From the NCBI GenBank assembly GCA_030272155.1, contig CP126198.1, positions 2,108,001 to 2,172,000 of the forward strand: 64,000 nt of DNA, written 5' to 3'. The position numbers were made by a program, and so were the translations under genes. This document shows positions 55,405 through 64,000 of the stretch, piece by piece. Positions within the stretch are counted from its first letter, which is position 1; each line of letters starts with the position of its first letter. The notes under the pieces were generated by a model. It saw only the letters and a list, made by a program, of their open reading frames with translations. It had not been told where the DNA came from and ran no database searches. The DNA comes from Tetradesmus obliquus (lineage: Eukaryota; Chlorophyta; Chlorophyceae; Sphaeropleales; Scenedesmaceae).

Positions 55405-58089
55405 GAGTGACAGTGAGGATGAGGGTGGTGATGTGCGGATGGCAGAGCTGATGACAGGTCAGCAGCAGCAGCAGCAGAAGGCGCGGCAGCATGATGTGCT
55501 GCTGTTCATGGGCCTAGTGAGGCGTACAGGGCAGGAGCGCGTGGGCCTGATCAGATATGATGCAAGAGGGGAGCTGCTGGGCGTGATGGGGGCCGGCAAG
55601 GGCCTTGAGGTTTTTAGGTGGGTTTGGGTTTAGGGGTTTTGTGCTTGTCAATTTGTGGTTCAAACTGAGTGTGTGGGGCTGATCAGATATGACGCGAGAG
55701 GGGAGCTGCTTGGCGTGATGGGCGCTGCCTGATACGGCTTGCATTGGGCTGCCCTGCTGTTGCTGCTACCCTGCTTGTACGGACTGAAGAGGCTGCGCTG
55801 CTGGTTGTATACATCACAAGCTTGCCTTACCATGCATCGCCAACCTGCCTTGCTGTCCTTAATCTGCTGCTGCAGTGTGCGGAGCGAGGAGGCTGCGCTG
55901 AAGAAGATGAAGCGGCGCAAGAAGCGGCGGGAGGCCAAGACGGCAGCTGGCACGGCAGGCAAGGCCGCAAAGACAGCAGCAGGCGCTACCCCAGGTGCGC
56001 TGCTGCGCTGCAGTAGTATCTGAGGTTGTTGCTGTAATGCGTGTTGCCACTCATGTGTGAGTAAGGGGCTGGCAGCAGTGTGCAGCGTGGATGTTTGATT
56101 GAGCTGTTTGTTGGGCTGGCTGTTGTGCCACAGTCTACCTTTTCACCGGTGTTATCCTTGTTTGAGTTGCTTGTGTTGAGGTTTTTGCCTGCTGCAAGTC
56201 AGGTTCCTTACCTGTGCTGTTGGCTGCTGTCTTTGCTCCCTCCCAATTTCGCAGGCCAAGCGGCAGCAGCAGCAGCAGACGATGACGCAGACGACCACGA
56301 GGATGCAGCAGCAGCAGCAGCAGCGCCGCAGGCCTCGGATGAGCTTGGCTCTGTGCTGGTGCTGACCAGCAAGCACAAGCTCAAGAGCTTCGCCTTCAGC
56401 CCTGCTGGGGGGCACAAGGGCAACTTGGGGCAGGTGGCGCTAGGGCTGGTCAACAACAGTGTGGAGGTGAGCTTGCAGCATTGTGAGCATTACAATTACG
56501 TTGCAGCGTGCTGCGATGCTGTTATAATGGCATTTTTGTGGTCAGGCAGGCACTGTGGCCATTGCTGGCGGCACAAGGGCAGCCTGGGGCAGGTGGCTCT
56601 GTGCTGGTGCTGACCAGCAAGCACAAGCTCAAGAGCTTCGCCTTCAGCCCTGCTGGGGGGCACAAGGGCAACTTGGGGCAGGTGGCGCTAGGGCTGGTCA
56701 ACAACAGTGTGGAGGTGAGCTTGCAGCATTGTGAGCATTACAATTACGTTGCAGCGTGCTGCGATGCTGTTATAATGGCATTTTTGTGGTCAGGCAGGCA
56801 CTGTGGCCATTGCTGGCGGCACAAGGGCAGCCTGGGGCAGGTGGCTCTGTGCTGGTGCTGACCAGCAAGCACAAGCTCAAGAGCTTTGCATTCAGCCCTG
56901 CTGGGGGGCACAAGGGACACCTGGGGCAGGTGGCGCTGGGGCTGTCAAATAACAGCGTGGAGGTGAGGCGGCAGAACTGTTAGCAATGAAAGTATGTTGC
57001 AGTGTGTTTGATGGTTTTGGAAAAGCGTGTGTGTTGAGACAGGCACTCTCGTATTTGCTGGGGCCCATAAGGGCAACCTAGGGCAAGTGGCTCTGGGGCT
57101 GTCCAACAACAGCGTGGAGGTGAGGCAGCTGTGCAAGCTATGCTGTTGCTGCTGGCTGTTACGTGTATGTGTGTGCCGTTGTGGGTTGTGTACTATCCAG
57201 GTGGCTCTGGGGCTGTCCAATGACAGCGTAGAGGTGAGAAGCTGGCGCAAGAGGCGCGTTGTTGATGCTGTCTGTGTGCATGTGTGTGCAGCGCGCTGTA
57301 ACAGTGCGTGAGTTGCTCAACAAGCAGCAGACCACGTTGGCTCCTGATAGCCTCTTGACTATTACCGCTCCCAACTCACATGCAACTTCTGCGCTGCCGC
57401 CGCTATTCGTGCTGCTGCTGCCGCTGCTGCTGCTGCTGCCGCTGCATCTGCTGCTTCCCAGGTGGTTGATGTGCGTGAGGGCAGCCACGAGTCGGCCAGC
57501 AAGCTGGAGCTGCCAACCTGTCGCATACGGCTACTTCTGACTCATCACGCAACCCCTGCGCTGCCGCTGCTGGCTGTTATGCTGCCGCTGCTGCATCTGC
57601 TGATACCCAGGTGGTTGATGTGCGCGAGGGCAGCTGCCCCTGTCGCTGGTGTCTGTCACTGTGCTGAAACAATCTAATGTCTGAAATATCTGAAATCTGC
57701 AGGTGGTTGATGTGCGCGAGGGCAGCTACGAGTCGGCCAGCAAGCTGGAGCTGCCAGGCCACCGCAGCGACGTGCGCTGCCTGGCACTGAGCAGCGACGA
57801 CGCGCAGCTGCTGTCAGGCAGCAACGCAGGTGTGCGGCTGTGAATTTCATTGTTCTGTTTCTGCCGTTTGTGTGGTTCTGCCGTTTGTGTGGTGTGCCAT
57901 CTGCTGTGTCCATGATGCTGATGCGGTGACCAGTACAGTGGCCAGATGCCTTCCTGTGTGAGATGTGCACTGCCCGGCTATAAGCACTGGCAACAAGTAG
58001 CAAGTTCACTGCAAGACATCTTGCAGGTATAACAACCAGTTCACTGTGCCGCTGCCGCCAATGCTGCTGCGGCTGCTGCTGCTGCTACC

Positions 58090-58127
<38 letters not shown>

Positions 58128-61100
58128 AGGCTGCAAGCTGTGGGACCCACTGAGCGGGGCCTGCCTGGGCAGCATTGACTCAGGCTATGCGCTGTGCTGT
58201 GTGTATGCGCCAGGCAACAGGCACGCACTGGTCGGCACCAAGGTGCGGTCAAAGTTACACACACACGGTTTCAAGTCTAGGTCTCAATTGATACAGTCGC
58301 ATGGAGCAGGTGTACAGCTGTCTTGTTGCTGTTGCAGCAGCAGCAGCAGCAGCAGCAGTGCTCAAGCCAGTTGGGGAGATCAGTCAGTGGCTAAGGGAGT
58401 GATGTGATTGTCCTGTATGCCGCTGCGTAACACTCGTGTGCTGGCCTGTGGCCGCTGCTGCTGCTGCAGGAGGGCACCATCCAGCTAGTAGATGTGGGTG
58501 CCTGCACAGTCATCCACACAGAGCAGGCACATTCTGGTGCTGTGTGGTCGCTGGCGCTGCTACCAGACAAGAGCGGTTTTGTCAGCGGCTCTGCTGACAA
58601 AACCATCAAGTTCTGGACCTGGGCAGTTACAACAGTGCAGCAGCAGCAGGATGCGGCCTGCGCAGAGGATGCAGCAGCAGCAGCAGGGAAGAAGAAGAAG
58701 AAAGGGAAGAAAGGCCAGGATGACGAGGACGATGCAGCAGCAGCAGCAGCAGCAGCAGAGGCAGTGGTGGTGCGGCAGCTAGGGTTCATCCAGGCGAGGG
58801 TTTTAGAGATGGCAGATGACGTGCTGTGTGTGCGGGTGTCACCCGACGGCCGGCTGCTGGCTGCGTCACTGCTGGATGCCACGATCAAGGTCTACTACGT
58901 GGACAGGTGGGTGGGCATAGGGAGTAATCCTGTCACCAGGGTTACTGCTGTACGCTTGCACTGCGTTGTGTGTGGTAGTGTGCGCCACCTGTCACCAGGT
59001 GCTACCAACTGCATTGACGGGAGCACAGCTGCTGTTTTTCTGAGCACATACAAGCTTTGCTGCAACAGTATCAACTCCTGAGCTCAGTTCGTAGAGCCTT
59101 CTTGTTACCTGCTGCTGTGCATGACAGCCTGCTGTAGCACACGTTGAGCAGCAACTCTTCACGCTTTGGACTGTGCCACTTTCTGCTGTGATTTGCGCAT
59201 TTCAATGCTGCGAACTCCACCCCTTCACACTGTGAACCGCAGCCTGAAGTTCTTCCTGAGCCTGTACGGCCACAAGCTGCCAGCACTGACCATGGACATC
59301 TCCAGTGACAGCACGCTGCTGCTGACAGGCAGTGCGGACAAGAACATCAAGGTGCGATTTTGTTATCACTCTGTTATTTCCATCAACGACAACATTTTGC
59401 TTTTCATGCGCACCATTACTGAGCACGGTCATTTTGATATGTGTTTAGACATATGCATGCATCTGGTGCTTGTGCACCGCAGCCTGCAGCGGCCAGCCAT
59501 TGCGGTGTGTTTCTAAAACTAGCTGCTGCGCAGCGGTGCGTGCATTTAAATCGCTGCTGCGTTGCCGGTGCGCATGGGCTGGACTGCCGTCATCCGCAGC
59601 ACCTGGTGTTGGATAACTACTAGCCTTCACATGTGCTCATTGCTGCTGCTGCTGCAGGTGTGGGGCCTGGACTTTGGCGACTGCCACAAGAGCATGTTTG
59701 CGCACCAGGACACCATCACTGCAGTCGCCTTTGTGAAGGACACACACTACGCCTTCAGGTGCGCTGCATGGGTGTGATGTTTGATTCGCCTGATGTAGCA
59801 TGTAGGTGTGTTCATGCGCGCACCAGGACACCACCACGGCAGTGGCTTTTGTAAAGTACACGCACTACGCCTTTAGGTGCGCTGCGACTGATGGCTGCTG
59901 TACCATGCAAGCGTGCTTCAGTGTGCACCAGGACACCATCAGTGCGGCCGCGTTTGTGAAGAACACGTACTATGCATTGCGGTGCGCCGCGCAGGGGCTT
60001 AATAAGTGTCCTGTGCCATGCATGTGCTGTTGTTTTTTGCGGAACGTCTACCATATCTTCGGCTCTGTCTTTGAAGGGCCTTTGTAAAACCTCAGGTGGT
60101 GCTGAGCATCTGTCGATTGCACCACCATGGTGCATAGTATATTGCCAGCACCACCACCCAGCAGTTTGGTCAAACAGATGTTCAATGCATGTGTGTTGCT
60201 TTCACTCTCTTCCCCACCCCTTTGCAGTGTGAGCAAGGACCGCACTTTAAAGTATTGGGACCTGGACCGCTTTGAGATGCTGCTGCCGCTCTACACTGCA
60301 CCTAAGGATCGTGCCTTTGTGTGTTGCTGCCGCTGATGTGCAGTGTGAGCAAGGACCGCCGCCTCAAGTACTGGGACCCGCTGTTCTCATGTGCGCTGCA
60401 ACGCGTCTCTAATTTTGAATGTGTCTTTTTTTGCTGCAGTGTGAGCAAGGACCGCACGTTGAAGTATTGGGACCTGGACCGCTTTGAGATGCTGCTGGAG
60501 CTGCCCGGCCACCACGGCGAGGTGTGGGCGCTGGCGCTGAGCGCGTACGGCGACTTTGTCGTCACGGGTGAGCAGGGTTTTTATTGCCAGCAGTGTTCAG
60601 CGTGATAGCTGAATTGTATTCGGATCCCCTGAGTTGTGGGCGCTGGCGCTGAGCGCGTACGGCGACTTCGCGGTCACAGGTGTGCGCTATGCACTGGTTT
60701 CTTGCAGCGTGTGGGCTATCGAATATGCGCAACAGCGTTTGGTCCACTGGTGATTGGCTTCGCTTGTCTAGCATGTAGGCTGAGGAGTTTTGCTTCTGGT
60801 ATGCTGCTTGCTGGTTCATTGGGCCACCACGGCGAGGTGTGGGCGCTGGCGCTGAGCGCATACGGCGACTTCGTGGTCACAGGTGGGTGTTTTTTACACT
60901 GACTTCTGGCAGCTTATGGGCTATCAGACAAGCGAATTTGGTCTGCTGGAGGTGCTAAGTTAGCAGTGCCAGATGTTTGTACCTCTGGCTCTCAATGCGG
61001 GCACCATGCCGAGGTGTGGGCGCTGGCGCTGAGTGCGTACGGCGACTTCGTGGTCGCAGGTGACTAATCTGTTTGCACAGATCTTGGGCTCTGCGCCAAC

Positions 61101-63625
61101 AGCCTTTGCTTTGCTTAAGCTTGCAGGATAAAATCTCCAGTACTCCGCCATGTTTGCAACTCTGGCTCACTTGATGGCCCACCGTGGCGTCTTTTTCTGC
61201 TGCTGTACTGTGCTGTCGTATGAGTATGGTTTCTGCTGCGCCCACGCAAGCTCTTACAACCGCTCGCTGCGCTGCTCCCCTCACCATCCGGCGTTGTAGT
61301 ACCTGCCCACCCAAATTGAAATCGCTGACTCAGCATCGGATGCAACTTGGATACCATCGTATGTGACACGCAGGCTCTCACGACCGCTCGCTGCGCCGCT
61401 GGGAGCGCTCCTCTGAGCCGTTCTTCGTAGAAGAGGAAAAGGAGCGGCGGCTGGAGTTCTACTCTGACGCTGCCACTTGTAGCTTCAAAAGCACATAACA
61501 TCAGTGCCTTCCTTGCAGCCCCTGACGACTGCTCGCGACGTCGCTGGGAGCACCCGCGATTCGGCGTTGGGAAACGGCTGACGCAACGCATGTACCATCT
61601 GTGTCTGTCATGCAGGCTCTCACGACCGCTCGCTGCGCCGCTGGGAGCGCTCCTCTGAGCCCTTCTTCGTAGAAGAGGAAAAAGAGCGGCGGCTGGAGTC
61701 GCTCTTCGAGGCAGATCTGGAGCAGCAGCAGCAGCGGCAGCAGCGCGAGGCCGGCGGCCTGATCTTAGGCCCAGAAGGCGGTAGCTTTGCTGGCGCTGGC
61801 GCTGCTGCTGCTGGGGGTGATGATGCTGCTGCTGGTGCAGATGGCGTGGCGGCGGCCGGCCGGCGCACGATCGAGAGCGTGTCGGCTGCTGACACGATTA
61901 TTGATGCGCTGGATGTGGCTGCACATGAGGCAGAGAAAGTGGAGGAGTATGAGCGGGAGCTGCGGGCAGCACAGGTGGGCTTGAGAGGGGCTGTTTTGAA
62001 AGGGTTTGGGGTTTTGCTGGTGCGTTGATGCGCTGGATGTGGCTGCGCATGAGGCAGAGAAGGTGGAGGAGTATGAGCGGGAGCTCAGGGCGGCGCAGGT
62101 GGGTGGTATGGGGAGGGGTTCAAGTGGCAGCGCGTAGGGTTAAGGGGTTGCTGGTGCATTGTTGCACTGGAGGATTTATAAAGGAGCTGTGTGCTTTGCA
62201 AGTGGGCAGGCGGTGTGGTGTGCTGGTGACAGTTTCAAGGGATGTGCTGGTGCATGCAGCACGGGGCATGCTCCGGGGTGGCTGAAGTACAGTCATATTG
62301 CTCATCGCCGCAGCCATCGCCTATATCGTCAGATGCCTAACTATCCTGCAAATGCTGTGTGTCGCTTCAGCATTAGCGGACTATCTAGGCCTGACACCCC
62401 TTTGTCTGCTGCTCCTCTTCCGTGTGCAGGCCGCTGCAGCAGCAGCAGCTGGCAGCAGTAAAGCCAAGAAAAGCTCCGCAGCAGCAGCAGCAGCCCTCCC
62501 CAAGCGCCCCCCAGCCAACCCCCTAATGCTAGGGCTACCTGCAGATGCCTATGTGCTGCGCTCTGTGGCTGCTGTGCGTGCGAATGACCTGGAGCAGGCG
62601 CTGCTGCTGCTGCCTTTCAATGACGCGCTGCGGCTGCTGCAGTGGGTTGCGGGATGGCTGGCGCAGGGCTCACAGGTGGGTTCATACATGTTGATCTTAA
62701 CTGAGTCAGTTGCAGTTGGTTGATTCAGCATCATATGTTCTACTTCTTGCATGTGTAAAGGCGGATGATCATCGCTCTGTTGTCGCTAGCGGACTCAGAC
62801 TTGCAGTTGCTGCAGTGGGTGGCGCGATGGCTGGTGCAGGGCTCACAGGTGGATCGGTTGCTCAGCCTGTGCGGCATTATAGGTTGACGTCTGGCTGCAC
62901 AGGGCTCGCAGGCGAAGGGGCTCGGCCTGGCTGCTGTGGTGACCTGGATGCTGCTTTTGCTGAGTGGATATTGTGTATCTGTTTTGCGCTTTATAGCATG
63001 TCATGATTGCCATTGCGGGCGGGCTGGCGCAGGGCTTGCAGGTGGGTTGGTTGGTTTGCTCCACCTGGCAAGTTGCGGTCAAATGAGTCTGCATCATATG
63101 CCACTTGTGCTTTTAAATAGGCGGGTGACTAACACGTTGATGCTACTAGCGGAGGTGGAGTTGCAGCTGCTGCCTTTCAACCTGGCTGGCAGGCAGGTTG
63201 GCTGCTTTGTGAGGCGACAGCAGGGAGCAGCCACAAAGTTGCTGCAGCTGATGCTGGAGCGGCAGCCACCTTGTTGTTGACATGTTCTGTTATTATTGCC
63301 CAAGCCTGCCCTGCCCTTCTTGGTTGCCTATGCCGTGTGCTTACTTATGCGCTGCCTGTCTTGCACACTGCAGGTTGAGCTCAGCTGCAGGGTGGCCACG
63401 CTGCTGCTGCGGCTGCACCACGCGCAGCTCACTGCCACACCCTCAGCCCGCCAAACCCTAGTCGACCTGCACAAGCGCCTGCGGGCCGCGGTCCAGGGTT
63501 TGAGGGACACCCTGGGGTTCAACATTGCGGCGCTGAAGTACATGCAGCGGGCTGCCAAGGAGAGTGCTGGGGTGGATGAGGGGGACGTTGTGAAAGCCGC
63601 GCGGCGGCAGCTGCTGGCAGCTTGA
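53770..63625 (+). CDS. WDR3: WDR3 / UTP12 (Dip2): WD40 protein of the small-subunit processome
   Basis: Fifteen exons: 53770-53919, 54259-54381, 54629-54829, 55088-55617, 55876-55994, 56255-56466, 57703-57829, 58130-58242, 58470-58906, 59243-59351, 59658-59758, 60440-60567, 61616-61974, 62430-62675 and 63374-63625. All phases agree, giving 1068 residues (human WDR3 is about 940). The opening [18 protein letters not shown] is family-diagnostic. Two WD40 propellers follow, with blades such as [36 protein letters not shown] and [19 protein letters not shown]. The end is the Utp12 domain, including [20 protein letters not shown] and [23 protein letters not shown]3 acts in the nucleolus in U3-dependent 18S rRNA maturation. 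Extra length comes from polyAla/polyGln and Lys-rich inserts (for example [10 protein letters not shown]) between blades. Nearly every intron from exon 6 on contains ghost junctions. It is the longest gene in the window. Confidence 0.95.
55340..55404 (+). repeat. Coding (GCA)n array, polyalanine in WDR3
   Basis: About 18 GCA/GCAGCA triplets inside exon 4 encode an alanine run between WD40 blades. Confidence 0.95.
56467..57240 (+). repeat. Donor-junction ghost array of WDR3 exon 6
   Basis: The second half of exon 6 plus its GTGAG donor and following intron recur with donors near 56715, 56963, 57122 and 57233. The first two steps are 248 bp, and the intervening intron sequence (about 56467-56597 against 56715-56845) is essentially identical, so this duplication is recent. 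The later copies are shorter and more diverged. Confidence 0.95.
57450..57650 (+). repeat. Two ghost acceptor-junction copies of WDR3 exon 7
   Basis: Copies of the exon 7 start (VVDVREGS) occur at about 57462 and 57612, each after a CAG; the working exon starts at 57703. The first keeps the reading ESASKLELP. Confidence 0.88.
59810..59990 (+). repeat. Two ghost donor-junction copies of WDR3 exon 11
   Basis: Copies of the exon 11 end (reading [18 protein letters not shown] in the exon) with GTGCG donors end near 59877 and 59980, after the working donor at 59759. Confidence 0.9.
60220..60405 (+). repeat. Two ghost acceptor-junction copies of WDR3 exon 12
   Basis: The exon 12 start ([12 protein letters not shown]) is preceded by CAG at about 60225 and 60338, then the working acceptor at 60437-60439. 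The first copy runs on for some 60 coding bases before diverging. Confidence 0.9.
60630..61065 (+). repeat. Three ghost donor-junction copies of WDR3 exon 12
   Basis: Copies of the exon end ([14 protein letters not shown]) followed by a GTG donor end near 60680, 60883 and 61060. The working donor is at 60568. Confidence 0.9.
61245..61560 (+). repeat. Ghost acceptor-junction copies of WDR3 exon 13
   Basis: The best copy, at 61368-61462, repeats the exon 13 start ([20 protein letters not shown]) with its CAG. Weaker pieces lie near 61250-61290 and 61515-61560. The working acceptor is at 61613-61615. Confidence 0.88.
62020..62110 (+). repeat. Ghost donor-junction copy of WDR3 exon 13
   Basis: A close copy of the last 70 bases of exon 13 (reading [19 protein letters not shown]) plus GTGGG, 125 bp after the working donor. 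Confidence 0.92.
62765..63210 (+). repeat. Ghost donor-junction copies of WDR3 exon 14
   Basis: Partial copies of the exon 14 end, each with CTGGCGCAGGGCT or a similar string followed by a CAG-GTGG junction, occur at about 62800-62850, 63015-63045 and 63165-63200. Confidence 0.7.
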
Positions 63626-64000
63626 GGGTTTCCTGCAAGCTGGCGGCTTGAGGGTTTCCTGCAAGCTGGCAGCTGCACGTGTCCTGCAAGCGGGCAGCTT
63701 CAGCGTTTCCTGCAAGCTGGCAGCATGGGTGTGTGCTGCACACCTGCAACTTGAGCGGTGGTTGCAAGCTGGCGGCTGGAATGTTTCCTGCAAGCTGGAA
63801 GCTTGAGTGGCCACCATGGTTGGGTGGTGCTGTCAGGTAGTCCAGGGTTGTAGTCTTCAGCAACGCTGGCCGAGGTGATTTTCAACGAAAAAACTTAATA
63901 GTCACGGCTCACTCAACGTTTTTCAGTTGATTATGTGGAAGCGCTGCGGGGTGTCACGCGTCATGGGAAGTAGACGACACCCACCGGAAGTGATGGGCAT
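63626..64000 (+). other. WDR3 3' flank with a short tandem repeat
   Basis: From 63609 to about 63805 a unit near GCTGGCAGCTTGAGGGTTTCCTGCAA recurs about six times with changes. It starts from the last codons and stop of WDR3, so the gene's own terminus has been amplified. The last 200 bases hold nothing recognisable. Confidence 0.7.

Overview
This is nuclear DNA from a eukaryote, most likely a chlorophyte green alga of the Scenedesmus/Tetradesmus or Chlamydomonas type. That placement is inference. It rests on intron-dense genes with GT-AG introns, very heavy CTG/CAG microsatellite content, proteins rich in Ala, Gln and Ser homopolymers, a plant-type SIP aquaporin, a plant-type P58IPK, and a Chlamydomonas-style cell-surface family with a beta-helix and GCC repeats. 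No bacterial operons, CRISPR arrays, rRNA or tRNA genes were recognised. Exon coordinates were assigned by eye from splice signals, reading phase and recalled family features; phases add up in frame unless stated.

Layout. 1-1460: no gene; an imperfect hairpin at 583-656. 1877-5158 (-): SIP-type aquaporin. 5456-10157 (+): HAD phosphatase domain fused to a SAM-methyltransferase-like domain, divergent from the aquaporin over about 300 bp. 10493-14213 (+): membrane protein with an HNH-like zinc/DH motif. 16396-18652 (-): two-RRM protein resembling the G-strand binding protein GBP1. 19422-23827 (-): ER co-chaperone P58IPK/DNAJC3. 24867-31091 (+): NKAP splicing/transcription factor. 32215-37249 (+): multi-pass membrane protein with an acidic tail. 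39436-44187 (+): beta-helix/GCC-repeat receptor-like membrane protein, with lesions. 46907-49510 (-): unknown helical-repeat-like protein. 50452-53107 (-): LRR protein with a 5'-truncated non-LTR retrotransposon in its intron. 53770-63625 (+): WDR3/UTP12, a small-subunit processome WD40 protein.

The most striking property is not a gene. Almost every gene carries tandem, decaying copies of its own exon-intron junctions ('ghost junctions'). Copies of acceptor junctions lie upstream of the working exon, and copies of donor junctions lie downstream. Several unrelated arrays share a period near 125-135 bp. This geometry is what repeated tandem duplication across splice junctions would leave behind, and it explains much of the intron length here. 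A second genome-wide habit is that most long intronic triplet arrays read CTG on the sense strand, often running into the acceptor CAG, while sense-strand CAG/GCA arrays sit mainly in exons or the 5' leader.

Four apparent single-base deletions fall in three neighbouring genes (39-53 kb). They may be assembly errors or real decay.

Functionally the genes are ordinary housekeeping and surface genes (water/solute channel, RNA binding, ER protein folding, splicing, ribosome biogenesis) with no evident shared pathway. Three divergent pairs may share promoters: aquaporin/HAD, P58IPK/NKAP and LRR/WDR3.
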